Origin: CAZAPG01 sp964486935
Lineage (GTDB): Bacteria > Chloroflexota > Anaerolineae > 4572-78 > J111
Assembly (NCBI GenBank): GCA_964486935.1
Contig: CAZAPG010000027.1
Span: forward strand, 1-64,000
Length of the DNA: 64,000 nt
Reading direction: 5' to 3'
The notes below the pieces were generated by a model that made no database searches, was not told the origin of the DNA, and saw only the letters and a program-made list of their open reading frames with translations. A program made the translations under genes and the position numbers. Shown here in pieces: positions 51,175 through 59,185 of this stretch (positions within the stretch are counted from its first letter, which is position 1; each line of letters starts with the position of its first letter).

Positions 51175-52635
51175 TTGGAACTCTACTCACTCACCATCCA
51201 CGAAGCGCGGCAAAAACTCCGCAGCGGCGAGATTACCTCGGTTGAGCTAACCGAAAGTGTGCTGGACCGGATTGATGCCGTTGAAGATAAAATAGGCGCG
51301 TTCATTAGCATTCAGCCAGAGTTGGCCCTGCAAATGGCCCGCTTTGCCGATGAGCGCCGGGCCACCGGCGAGGATAATCCGCTGTTGGGTATTCCGCTGG
51401 GGATTAAGGACCTGATCATCACTCTCGGCGTGCCGACCACCGCCGGCTCGAAAATTTTGGAAGGATTTATGCCGCCCTTCGACGCAACCGCCGTGGATAA
51501 ACTGCGCCGGGCCGGAGCCGTATTTGTGGGCAAAACCAACTGCGATGAGTTTGCGATGGGCAGCTCCACCGAATTTTCGGCCTACCATGTAACCCACAAC
51601 CCCTGGAATCTCAACCGCGTGCCGGGTGGCAGCAGCGGCGGCAGCGCCGCCGCTATTGCCGCCGGCCAGGCGCTGGGCGCGCTGGGCACCGATACCGGCG
51701 GCAGTATTCGCCAGCCGGCCTCGTACTGCGGCGTGGTGGGCCTGAAACCCACTTACGGGCGCGTCAGCCGCTACGGGGCCATTGCCTACGGCTCCTCGCT
51801 GGACCAGATTGGCCCCTTTGCCAAAGATGTGGAAGACGCGGCCATTTTGCTGGGCGGCATTGCCGGCCACGACCCGCTGGACTCGACCTCGCTAAATGTG
51901 CCGGTGCCGGATTACGTAGCAGAAATGAAGCAGGGAAATGATTTGCAAGGTTTGAAGGTGGGCGTCCCCCGTGACTATTTTGTCGAAGGGATGGAAACCG
52001 GCGTTGAGGCCGCCGTACGCGCCGCTATTGACAAACTGACAGAACTGGGGGCAGAAATTGTAGACGTGTCGCTGCCCAACACCGGGTACGGTATTGCTGC
52101 CTACTACCTGATTGCCACCGCCGAAGCCTCGGCCAACCTGTCCCGCTACGATGGGGTGCGCTACGGGCTGCGGGTTGATGGCGGCGACATGTGGGAAACC
52201 TTTCGCCAAACCCGCGAGGCCGGCTTTGGCCCCGAAGCCAAGCGGCGCATCATGCTGGGCACTTACGCCCTTTCAGCCGGTTACTACGATGCCTATTATC
52301 TCAAAGCGCAGCAAGTCCGCACCCTGATTCGGCGGGATTTTGAGCGGGCGTTTGAATCGGTTGACGTGCTGGTAGCCGCTACCGTGCCCGGCGTGGCCTT
52401 TGAAATTGGCTCAAAGGTTAACGACCCGCTGCAAATGTATTTAATCGACGTGCTGACGGTGATGCTCAACCTGGCCGGGCTGTGCGGTATCTCGGTGCCG
52501 TGCGGCTTTTCCAAAGAGTTGCCGGTGGGGCTGCAAATCATCGGCCCTGCTTTGGGCGAGAGCACCATTCTGCGGGTGGCCTACCAATACGAGCAGGCCA
52601 CAGATTGGCACAGGCAAAAGCCGGAGATTGGTTGA
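51175..52635 (+). CDS. gatA: Glu-tRNA(Gln)/Asp-tRNA(Asn) amidotransferase subunit GatA
   Basis: 486 aa from TTG 51175, chosen for CTGGAGGA 5 bases before it and the family start ELYSLTIHEARQKL; a longer in-frame start overlaps gatC. Amidase signature with the Ser-cisSer-Lys triad: GIKDLI (Lys), GGSSGGSAAAIAAG (Ser), and TDTGGSIRQPASYCG (Ser). It releases ammonia from glutamine and passes it to GatB. The usual gatCAB order is broken after gatA by convergent genes. Confidence 0.97.
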   Translation: MELYSLTIHEARQKLRSGEITSVELTESVLDRIDAVEDKIGAFISIQPELALQMARFADERRATGEDNPLLGIPLGIKDLIITLGVPTTAGSKILEGFMPPFDATAVDKLRRAGAVFVGKTNCDEFAMGSSTEFSAYHVTHNPWNLNRVPGGSSGGSAAAIAAGQALGALGTDTGGSIRQPASYCGVVGLKPTYGRVSRYGAIAYGSSLDQIGPFAKDVEDAAILLGGIAGHDPLDSTSLNVPVPDYVAEMKQGNDLQGLKVGVPRDYFVEGMETGVEAAVRAAIDKLTELGAEIVDVSLPNTGYGIAAYYLIATAEASANLSRYDGVRYGLRVDGGDMWETFRQTREAGFGPEAKRRIMLGTYALSAGYYDAYYLKAQQVRTLIRRDFERAFESVDVLVAATVPGVAFEIGSKVNDPLQMYLIDVLTVMLNLAGLCGISVPCGFSKELPVGLQIIGPALGESTILRVAYQYEQATDWHRQKPEIG

Positions 52636-52636
52636 T

Positions 52637-52707
52637 GGTATTGGTAAATAGTAATTGGTAATTAACCCCAACCAATTACTAATCACCATTTACCGATTAC
52701 CGATTAC
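52637..52707. repeat. Heptamer-based inverted repeat after gatA
   Basis: Runs of near-identical 7-mers (GGTAAAT, AGTAATT, GGTAATT, then ACCAATT, ACTAATC, ACCATTT, ACCGATT, ACCGATT) in opposite senses around a short AACCCC centre form a long imperfect hairpin. It lies between the convergent gatA and TauD-like genes and may end both transcripts. Confidence 0.6.
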
Positions 52708-53364
52708 AGTCCCCCGCTCCTCCCCATAAATCCGCTTGAAATGGCGGTCCGATGCCAGCCCCCCTTTCAATTCGGTGCGGCCGTGGAGCATGCGGTCGTT
52801 ATCAAAAATAAAAATATCGCCGGGCGACACGTCAACCTGAAAGATGCACTGGTTGACGGCTTCAAAAAAGCGGCGCACCGGCTCGGCGGGGTTATCGAGC
52901 ATATCATACCGAAAGCGGATGACCGGCTTACCGTTGCGCTCTACCACAATGGGGCCGGTGAGGGGCGCATAATCAATGTGGCTGGGGGTGGGAAATGTTA
53001 CCGGCTCGGTTTTGAGGTAATTTACATCCTCCTCATCCAGTAAGCTTAGCGCCTGCCAGCCATCGGCCAGTAGAGGAATGCCGCCCCCCGCCGACTCTCT
53101 GGAGACGCAAAACATTCCCAAATATTTGGGCGGTTGCCCATGCCAGGTCAAATCGGTGTGCATGTCAAAATGGCCGGTGCCGGCATAAGAGGCCGGCTGG
53201 AAACCCGGTTTCGGTTTCAGGTCCATCACCAGCGGCAGACCCAGGTAGGCAATTGGCCGGGCCACAGCAGAGATATATTTTTCCAGCGTTGCGTTCGGCT
53301 CATCCAACCCCAGACCTTTGATAACCACATAGCCCGATTTTTCAAGCGCCGTTAATAATTCCAT
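52690..53364 (-). CDS. TauD/TfdA-like Fe(II)/2-oxoglutarate dioxygenase
   Basis: 224 aa from ATG 53364 (GAGGAGG 8 bases before). Jelly-roll oxygenase with iron ligands H-x-D in DMHTDLTW (~80) and distal His in DNDRMLHGR (~195). A 2-oxoglutarate-binding Arg is expected in HFKRIYG. It is shorter than TauD (~280), closest to the clavaminate-synthase-like/gamma-butyrobetaine group. It would hydroxylate a small molecule. It follows the MFS gene by 29 bases, so import and oxidation of one compound is a natural guess. Confidence 0.85.
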   Translation of the reverse strand: MELLTALEKSGYVVIKGLGLDEPNATLEKYISAVARPIAYLGLPLVMDLKPKPGFQPASYAGTGHFDMHTDLTWHGQPPKYLGMFCVSRESAGGGIPLLADGWQALSLLDEEDVNYLKTEPVTFPTPSHIDYAPLTGPIVVERNGKPVIRFRYDMLDNPAEPVRRFFEAVNQCIFQVDVSPGDIFIFDNDRMLHGRTELKGGLASDRHFKRIYGEERGTVIGNR

Positions 53365-53393
53365 TGACTCAGCCTCCTCAAAACACCATTTTC

Positions 53394-54602
53394 TCAAATT
53401 GAGCCGGTTGCTTTTTGTTGCCGCAATCTGCGCGAGAGTTGCGACCACCACCAAAACAAAATAGTACCGGCTACCAGCATCACCCCCAACAGCCGAAACG
53501 TCCAGGTGTAATCCAGCCAATAGATGAGCAGTCCGCCCAAAATTGGCCCCATCACCTTGCCGGCGTTATCCAGCGTGCCAATCAACCCCATGCCGGCGCC
53601 CACGTGGCCGCGCTCAATTTGGGTTGATACCAGCGCCACGGTACAAGGAAAAATCAACGCCTGCGCCAGCCCCATCAAGCCGGCCAGCCCCAACAAGCCC
53701 AAACCGCTGCCGGGCAGGGTCAAAATGGTCAGCACGACCCCCAACCCGACCATGCCCAGGCCAATAACCCCAATATAGCCCCACCGGTCGCCCAGCCGCC
53801 CGCCGGCAGGTTTTAGCGCCAGATGCGCGGCTTCCTGCACGGCAAAAAACAGCCCCGCATAAGCCACGCTCACCCCAATAGAAAGCGCGTAAATGGGCAG
53901 AAATGCCCTGACTGCGTAAAGCGCAATATACACATACGCTTCCAGCCCGCCCGATAGCCACACCGCCGGAGAGCGACTGCCCGCTTTGATGGCCTGGATA
54001 ACCTGTTGGCCCAGCGGGGCGTTGTCGCTTTTGGGGCCGGGTTGGGCAGCCGGCGCGGACTCGCCCAGCAACAGCACCGGTACAAATACCACGCTGCTAA
54101 GTAAGCCGATAATCGTAAACACCTGCACCGGGTTGAGGGTCAACAGCAGCCAGCCGGCAACAGCCGGGCCAACAATGTAGCCGGCGCTGCGGGCCATGCC
54201 AAACAATCCCAGCTTCTCGGCCCGGCGCGAGGCGGTTTGCTCGGCCACGTAGGCCAGCGTTACCGGCCCGTAGATGGCCGTAGCCAGCCCGTGCACCAGC
54301 CGCACCAGCAAAAGCTGTTCCGGGGTATTTACCCAGCGGTAGGTAAATGGCATTACGGCAAAAAAAACCGTGCCCGCAATTAGCCAGCTTCGCCGGCCCG
54401 AGCGGTCAGAAAAAACGCCAATGACCGGCTTCAACGCCATGCCGGTTAGCGTGGAAACCGATACGATAAAGCCCAACACTGCGCCGCTGGCCCCCAGCGA
54501 GGCCGCAAAAATGGGCAGCAGCGGCGTTTTACCCATCTGGTAGGCCGAGCGGGCAATCAGGTCGGCAAAGGTGATGTAGGCAAAGTTGCGCTGCTGGCTC
54601 AT
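53394..54602 (-). CDS. MFS transporter, drug/sugar efflux-like
   Basis: 402 aa, twelve membrane helices. The loop 2-3 motif is VIGVFSDRSGRRSWLI and the loop 8-9 motif is GGRLGDRWGYIGVIG. A VRLVHGLATAIYGPVTLAYVAE helix matches the motif seen in MFS exporters. The ATG overlaps the stop of the VPS10/BNR gene (ATGA). Substrate unknown. Middle gene of a three-gene unit. Confidence 0.85.
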   Translation of the reverse strand: MSQQRNFAYITFADLIARSAYQMGKTPLLPIFAASLGASGAVLGFIVSVSTLTGMALKPVIGVFSDRSGRRSWLIAGTVFFAVMPFTYRWVNTPEQLLLVRLVHGLATAIYGPVTLAYVAEQTASRRAEKLGLFGMARSAGYIVGPAVAGWLLLTLNPVQVFTIIGLLSSVVFVPVLLLGESAPAAQPGPKSDNAPLGQQVIQAIKAGSRSPAVWLSGGLEAYVYIALYAVRAFLPIYALSIGVSVAYAGLFFAVQEAAHLALKPAGGRLGDRWGYIGVIGLGMVGLGVVLTILTLPGSGLGLLGLAGLMGLAQALIFPCTVALVSTQIERGHVGAGMGLIGTLDNAGKVMGPILGGLLIYWLDYTWTFRLLGVMLVAGTILFWWWSQLSRRLRQQKATGSI

Positions 54603-57600
54603 AGACGGTGGGCAGAAATTGCCAGGGCCGGCACGTCAGATTGGCGCACCAGTTCATTAAATGCGGCCACGTCGGTGGCTAGCAGATTTTGCCAGGCGGC
54701 CAACTGCTCATCTACCTGGGCCGACAGCCATTCAAACACCGCCTGCGATTGCTGCGTAGGCGCAGTATCGGCGCTGCTAACCACGCTGACCAACCCGCCC
54801 AGCTTCACATTGAGCCGGGCCGGGTAGTCAAACGGCCGGGCCGGGCGGTAATCCTCGGCGGGCACAATCAATTTGTCTTCCAGGGCGTGCAGTTTTTCTT
54901 TGAGTAGTTTGATGGCCTCGGCCACGCTTTGGCTGCCGCTGTGGTTTTCAAGCCGGTGCTGCCAGCCGTCAAGCTGCTGCTTGAGGTCTCTAATGGCGTT
55001 GACCGTATCGTGCACCGCCGACAGTTTGTCTCGAATATTGAGCAGCAGGGCAAGCTGCGTCTCCAGGTCGGCCTGGCTGGTGGAGATACGCGGGTCTTTG
55101 AATACCTCAAATGATTCGGCCAGCACCTGGTTGCCCACCTGCAATTGCACCTGATAAGCGCCCGGCGCTACCAGCGGTCCCCGCAGGTCGGCCTGGTCTA
55201 CGGTTTTATCGCCGGGCACTTTAGACGCGCCGGGGTAGCGCAAATCCCACACAAAGCGGTTTACCCCGGCAGCAGCCGGAATCCACGGCCCCTGCTCTGG
55301 AGGGGCACCCTCCTTTTTCTCTTTCTGCGGGCTGCCTTCCGGTTGGGGCGGCCTGGGCCGGAACTGCCGGATGGTATTACCCTGGCCGTCCAGAAAAGTC
55401 AATGAAATTTCTGTTTTTTCAGCCAGTTCCTGGGGCAGTTGATAGTAAACAATTACTCCGGGCGGGGCGCTTTTGCCTGCATCCAAAAAAGTGCGCTCGG
55501 TCAGGCCAAGTTCTGTTTTAATCTGGTTGTAGATGGTCGGCGCGCCAAGGCCAATGTGGTACTCTTTACCTTCGCCCTCAAACCAGGCGCTGGTCAAATC
55601 GGGTAGCTGGCGATAGGCCGCGTTGGGCTTGAACAATCTGGCTGCTGACTCGTCGCCGGCGGATGAGTCAAGCTGGTAAAGGGGCGTCAGGTCATCCAAA
55701 ATCCAAAAGGAGCGGCCATGGGTGCCCACCACCAAATCGTTATCTTTGACCCGCATGTCGTAAATAGGCGCTACCGGCAGGTTGCCTTCCCAGCGCTGCC
55801 AGCTTTGGCCATCATCAAATGAAATGTACAGCCCGGTTTCGGCGCCGGCGTAGAGCAGGCCGGGGCGGTGCGGGTCGGCCCGAATGACGCGGGTAAAATC
55901 ATCAGCGGGGATTCCGGCGGTTATTTTTTGCCAGCTCTGGCCGTAATCTGCGCTTTTGTAGAGGTAGGGCTGAAAGTCGTCAATTTTGTAACGGGTGGCG
56001 GCGATGTAAACCGTGTCGGCGCGGTGGGGCGATAGCTCGATGGCGTGAATGTAGGCCCACTCCGGCAGGTCGGGCGGGGTAACGTTGTGCCAGCTCTGGC
56101 CGCCATCGCGGGAGAGATGGATTAGCCCGTCGTCGGAGCCGGCCCAAAACAGGCCCGGCTCCAAGGGCGACTCGACCAGAGCGGAGATGGTGCAGTAATG
56201 CTCGGCTCCGGTGGTATCTTTGGTAATGGGGCCGCCGGATGGCTCCAGTTTTGCCTTGTCGTTGCGGGTCAAATCGGGGCTAATGGCTTCCCAACTGTGG
56301 CCCTGATTGGTGGATTTGAAGACCACGTTGCCGGCGGTATAAAGCACGTTGGCATCGCGCGGGGAGAAGAGTATTGGAAATGTCCAGGGAAAGCGGTATT
56401 TGTGCGTTTGGGGAGCCGCGCCAACGGTTGCTTCCGGCCAAACGTTAACCAGTTGAATCTGGCCGGTGCGCAGGTTGTAGCGCTGCAAGGCCGCGCCGCC
56501 GCCGGGCGAGCTGCCCACTGCGCCCACGTAACCAATATCCGGGTTTTGGGGGTGGGCCACAATAAAGCCGCTTTCGCCGGTGCCGGCCACCCGGCAATCG
56601 GCCCAGGTGATAGCGCCGTGGTTGGTGCGGCTGGGCACGCTGATGCTGGAATTATCCTGCTGGGTGCCGTAAACGTAGTAGGGGTACTGGTTGTCCACGT
56701 CGATGCGGTAGAATTGGGCGGTCAACTGGTTATAAATGGTCGTCCAGGTATCGCCGCCGCTGTACGAGATGCAAGCGCCGCCGTCGTTGCCTTCAATCAT
56801 GCGCTGCGGATTGCGCGGGTCAATCCACAGGTCGTGATTATCGCCGTGGGGGGTGGGGATTTGGGTAAAGCTTTTGCCGCCATCTACCGATTTCCAGGCT
56901 TTGAGGTTGAGCACATAAACCGTATCGGGGTCTTGCGGATGGGCGATGACATGGCTGAAGTACCAGGGGCGGTAGCGCAGGTCGGGGTTATCGGTGAGCA
57001 GTTGCCAGGTATTGCCGCCATCATCGGAGCGGAAAAAGCCGCCGTGGTCGGCCTCAACCACGGCCCAAATGCGCCCGGTTTGGGCGGGAGACGCGGCCAG
57101 CCCAATTTTGCCTTTGATGCCTTTGGGCAGGCCGGGCTTGCCGGTCAACTCTTCCCAGGTGTCGCCGCCATCGGTAGAACGCCACAGGCCGCTTTCCGGC
57201 CCGCCGCTGGAGAAATTCCAAAAGCTGCGGCGCACCTGCCAGATACCGGCGTATAAAATGCGCGGGTTACGGGGATCCAGGGTTAAATCAACGGCTCCGG
57301 CATTTTCGCTTTTGTACAGAATTTTGTTCCACGTTTTGCCGCCATCAGTAGAGCGAAATACGCCACGTTCCGGGTTGGGGCCAAAGGCGTGGCCCAGGGC
57401 GGCCACGTAAACAATATCCGGGTTGTGGGGGTGGACTCGTATTTTGCCAATGTGGCGGGTATCGGCCAGGCCCAGGTGCTGCCAGCTTTGGCCGGCATCG
57501 GTGGATTTGTAAACGCCATCGCCGTGGGACACGTCAATACGAATGGTAGCCTCGCCCATGCCGGCGTAGATAACGTTGGGGTCCGATGGAGCCACCGCCA

Positions 57601-57847
57601 GCGCGCCCACCGAGGCGGTTTTGAAGTAGCCATCGGAGATGTTGCGCCAGGTGGTGCCGGCATCGGTGGTTTTCCAGACGCCGCCGGCGCAGGCGCCAAA
57701 ATAAAAAACAGCCGGGTTGGCCGGGTCGCCGGCAACAGCTACAACGCGCCCGCCGCGCGGCGGCCCAATACAGCGCCATTCCATAGCTTTGAGTAAGTTT
57801 TGTCTGGAAGCGGGTTTGTCAGTTCCCGGGTGGGGTGTTTGAGACAT
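54599..57847 (-). CDS. VPS10/BNR-repeat glycosidase-like propeller protein
   Basis: 1082 aa. Two multi-bladed propellers (~20-700) with many Asp-box blades of the form S-x-D-x-G-x-x-W (WKTTDAGTTW, YKSTDAGQSW, FRSTDGGKTW, YISFDDGQSW). A beta-sandwich region and a C-terminal helical bundle (~960-1082) follow. Homologues are annotated glycosyl hydrolase/sortilin-like and are mostly secreted. This one starts MSQTPHPGTDKPASRQN with no signal peptide, so it may stay in the cytoplasm or leave by another route. The YxTxxN and WKSVDGGKSF blades are complete, with no sialidase Arg triad evident. First gene of the unit with MFS and TauD-like genes. Confidence 0.82.
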   Translation of the reverse strand: MSQTPHPGTDKPASRQNLLKAMEWRCIGPPRGGRVVAVAGDPANPAVFYFGACAGGVWKTTDAGTTWRNISDGYFKTASVGALAVAPSDPNVIYAGMGEATIRIDVSHGDGVYKSTDAGQSWQHLGLADTRHIGKIRVHPHNPDIVYVAALGHAFGPNPERGVFRSTDGGKTWNKILYKSENAGAVDLTLDPRNPRILYAGIWQVRRSFWNFSSGGPESGLWRSTDGGDTWEELTGKPGLPKGIKGKIGLAASPAQTGRIWAVVEADHGGFFRSDDGGNTWQLLTDNPDLRYRPWYFSHVIAHPQDPDTVYVLNLKAWKSVDGGKSFTQIPTPHGDNHDLWIDPRNPQRMIEGNDGGACISYSGGDTWTTIYNQLTAQFYRIDVDNQYPYYVYGTQQDNSSISVPSRTNHGAITWADCRVAGTGESGFIVAHPQNPDIGYVGAVGSSPGGGAALQRYNLRTGQIQLVNVWPEATVGAAPQTHKYRFPWTFPILFSPRDANVLYTAGNVVFKSTNQGHSWEAISPDLTRNDKAKLEPSGGPITKDTTGAEHYCTISALVESPLEPGLFWAGSDDGLIHLSRDGGQSWHNVTPPDLPEWAYIHAIELSPHRADTVYIAATRYKIDDFQPYLYKSADYGQSWQKITAGIPADDFTRVIRADPHRPGLLYAGAETGLYISFDDGQSWQRWEGNLPVAPIYDMRVKDNDLVVGTHGRSFWILDDLTPLYQLDSSAGDESAARLFKPNAAYRQLPDLTSAWFEGEGKEYHIGLGAPTIYNQIKTELGLTERTFLDAGKSAPPGVIVYYQLPQELAEKTEISLTFLDGQGNTIRQFRPRPPQPEGSPQKEKKEGAPPEQGPWIPAAAGVNRFVWDLRYPGASKVPGDKTVDQADLRGPLVAPGAYQVQLQVGNQVLAESFEVFKDPRISTSQADLETQLALLLNIRDKLSAVHDTVNAIRDLKQQLDGWQHRLENHSGSQSVAEAIKLLKEKLHALEDKLIVPAEDYRPARPFDYPARLNVKLGGLVSVVSSADTAPTQQSQAVFEWLSAQVDEQLAAWQNLLATDVAAFNELVRQSDVPALAISAHRL

Positions 57848-58148
57848 TTTTACTCCTCTGAAAATGAAATCGAGAAGCGGGGGCCTGGGGCGACCGAAGG
57901 AAGGTTCCCTCCAAAAATCCCATTTTCGTCATCGGTGGCGCGCTAACGCTTGTGACGGCTCCTCGCTGAGTTAAATGGTAGACAATCATCTAACAAAATT
58001 CGGTGGGTGTCAAATTTTTATGATGAATTAGGGGCACAATGATAAGTGAGGCGTGAAACGTGATGCGTATATCATTTCACGCCTCACGCATCAAGAGTCA
58101 CATTGCTTAAATGGTTTTTTCTCAAGATGTCTAATCAGCCTTTGGTAG
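57848..58148. other. 301-base intergenic region with heptamer palindrome
   Basis: Near the glyoxalase-like stop it holds the perfect inverted repeat GTGAGGCGTGAAA (58046-58058) / TTTCACGCCTCAC (58075-58087), built of 7-mers of GTGAxxC type. Part of the loop (TGATGCGT) can also pair with ACGCATCA just past the right arm, giving an alternative fold. The remainder, with the promoter of the VPS10/BNR unit, shows nothing clear. Confidence 0.5.
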
Positions 58149-58772
58149 CTACATTTCCCAGGTAACATCGCCAAACAAATCGGCGGGGTGTTCGCGCCGG
58201 AGGAAGGACTCAAAGGCCGGGCGTTCATCGCCAATGAGAAAAGATGGGCCGTGGCCGGGGAAGCATTCGGTTTCATCGGGCCATTTGAAAACGATGTGGC
58301 GCATGGTGTCCAGCGTTTGTTTGAAGTTGTGGGGCGACCATGTTTTGCCCGGCCCGCCTTTGAAAATGGTATCGCCCACAATGGCGCGGTGGTCGGGCAG
58401 CATCAGCGTAACCAGGCCGTGGGTGTGGCCGGGGGTATGGATGACGCGCAGATTATGATTGCCCAGGGCAAACGTGTCGCCATTGGCAAACCATTTATCA
58501 GCCGCAACCCCCATCGGCGAATCTGCCGGATGCATGTAGACCGGCACATTCAACTGCGCGCGCATTTCGGCCAGCGCGCCAACGTGGTCGTGGTGGGCGT
58601 GGGTTAGCAAAATGGCAATGGGCGAGGAGCCTGCCAGCATGCCGGCCAGAGTGTCTGGCTCTGCGCCGGGGTCTATCAACACGCTTTGGCGCGTGTCGGC
58701 GCAGATGAGGGCGTAGGTGTTCATTGGCCAGGGGCCAACCGAGGCGGATTTAAGGATAAGTTTTTCAGTCAT
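58149..58772 (-). CDS. MBL-fold hydrolase, glyoxalase II-like
   Basis: 207 aa from ATG 58772 (AAAGGAG 7 bases before; the in-frame ATG at 58775 is too close). Metal motif THAHHDHVGAL, further ligands in HTPGHTHG, VGDTIF, and FPGHGPS. The layout and length match small hydroxyacylglutathione-hydrolase-like proteins that cleave thioesters. It lacks the glutathione-binding C-terminal domain of true GloB, so another thiol or substrate is likely. Not closely related to the two 317-aa MBL proteins of this window. Confidence 0.88.
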   Translation of the reverse strand: MTEKLILKSASVGPWPMNTYALICADTRQSVLIDPGAEPDTLAGMLAGSSPIAILLTHAHHDHVGALAEMRAQLNVPVYMHPADSPMGVAADKWFANGDTFALGNHNLRVIHTPGHTHGLVTLMLPDHRAIVGDTIFKGGPGKTWSPHNFKQTLDTMRHIVFKWPDETECFPGHGPSFLIGDERPAFESFLRREHPADLFGDVTWEM

Positions 58773-58788
58773 CATTGACTCCTTTGGA

Positions 58789-58826
58789 TAAAAAGCGACC
58801 GCCTTCACCAAATTATGAAGACGGTC
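58789..58826 (-). terminator. Terminator behind the tRNA-Ser pair
   Basis: Minus strand GACCGTCTTCA, 8-base loop, TGAAGGCGGTC (one G-U pair), then GCTTTTTATC. It separates the tRNAs from the hydrolase gene. Confidence 0.75.
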
Positions 58827-58831
58827 GGAGG

Positions 58832-58920
58832 CGGGGAGGGTGGGATTCGAACCCACGGTCGAGCGTTAACCCGACAACCACTTAGCAGGCGGCCCCAATC
58901 GTCCACTCTGGCACCTCCCC
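58832..58920 (-). tRNA. tRNA-Ser(GCT)
   Basis: Acceptor GGGGAGG/CCTCCCC with discriminator G, D-arm GCCAGAGTGG, anticodon GCT inside CCTGCTAAG, long variable arm, T-arm GGGTTCGAATCCC. CCA is not encoded (CCT follows). It reads AGC/AGT codons. 47 bases after the tRNA-Ser(TGA), probably on one transcript. Confidence 0.95.
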
Positions 58921-58967
58921 GGATTTAATTATCAATTAGCAATTATTTGTTTATTGATAACGGCTTC

Positions 58968-59057
58968 TGGCGGAGGGAGAGGGATTCGAACCCCCGGAGA
59001 CCTTGCGGCCTCAGTGGTTTTCAAGACCACCGCAATCGTCCACTCTGCCATCCCTCC
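58968..59057 (-). tRNA. tRNA-Ser(TGA)
   Basis: Acceptor GGAGGGA/TCCCTCC, D-arm GGCAGAGTGG, anticodon TGA within CTTGAAAA, long variable arm with a GC-rich stem, T-arm GGGTTCGAATCCC. The 3' GCCA (discriminator G plus CCA) is encoded. Reads UCA and other UCN codons. Confidence 0.95.
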
Positions 59058-59074
59058 AATCTGCAGGGGTTCTT

Positions 59075-59103
59075 ATTGTAGCAAAACAACAGGTGAAAGT
59101 CAA
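59075..59103 (-). promoter_or_regulatory. Promoter of the tRNA-Ser pair
   Basis: Minus strand TTGACT (59098-59103), 17 bases, TACAAT (59075-59080); predicted start ~10 bases before the first tRNA. Confidence 0.8.
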
Positions 59104-59185
59104 TTGAGAAAAGCGGCAAACGGCAAGTCTAAATTTACCGGCAGCAAGGCGGGGCGAAAGATATTTTAGGCGCAGATTTCAGGTC

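Noticed and set aside
56198..57256. A 352-codon plus-strand frame opposite the VPS10/BNR gene
   Set aside because: The minus-strand protein shows clear Asp-box blades over the same bases; the plus-strand product is low-complexity Gly/Ala/Val with no domain.
58954..59169. A 71-codon plus-strand frame near 59 kb
   Set aside because: It runs antisense through tRNA-Ser(TGA).
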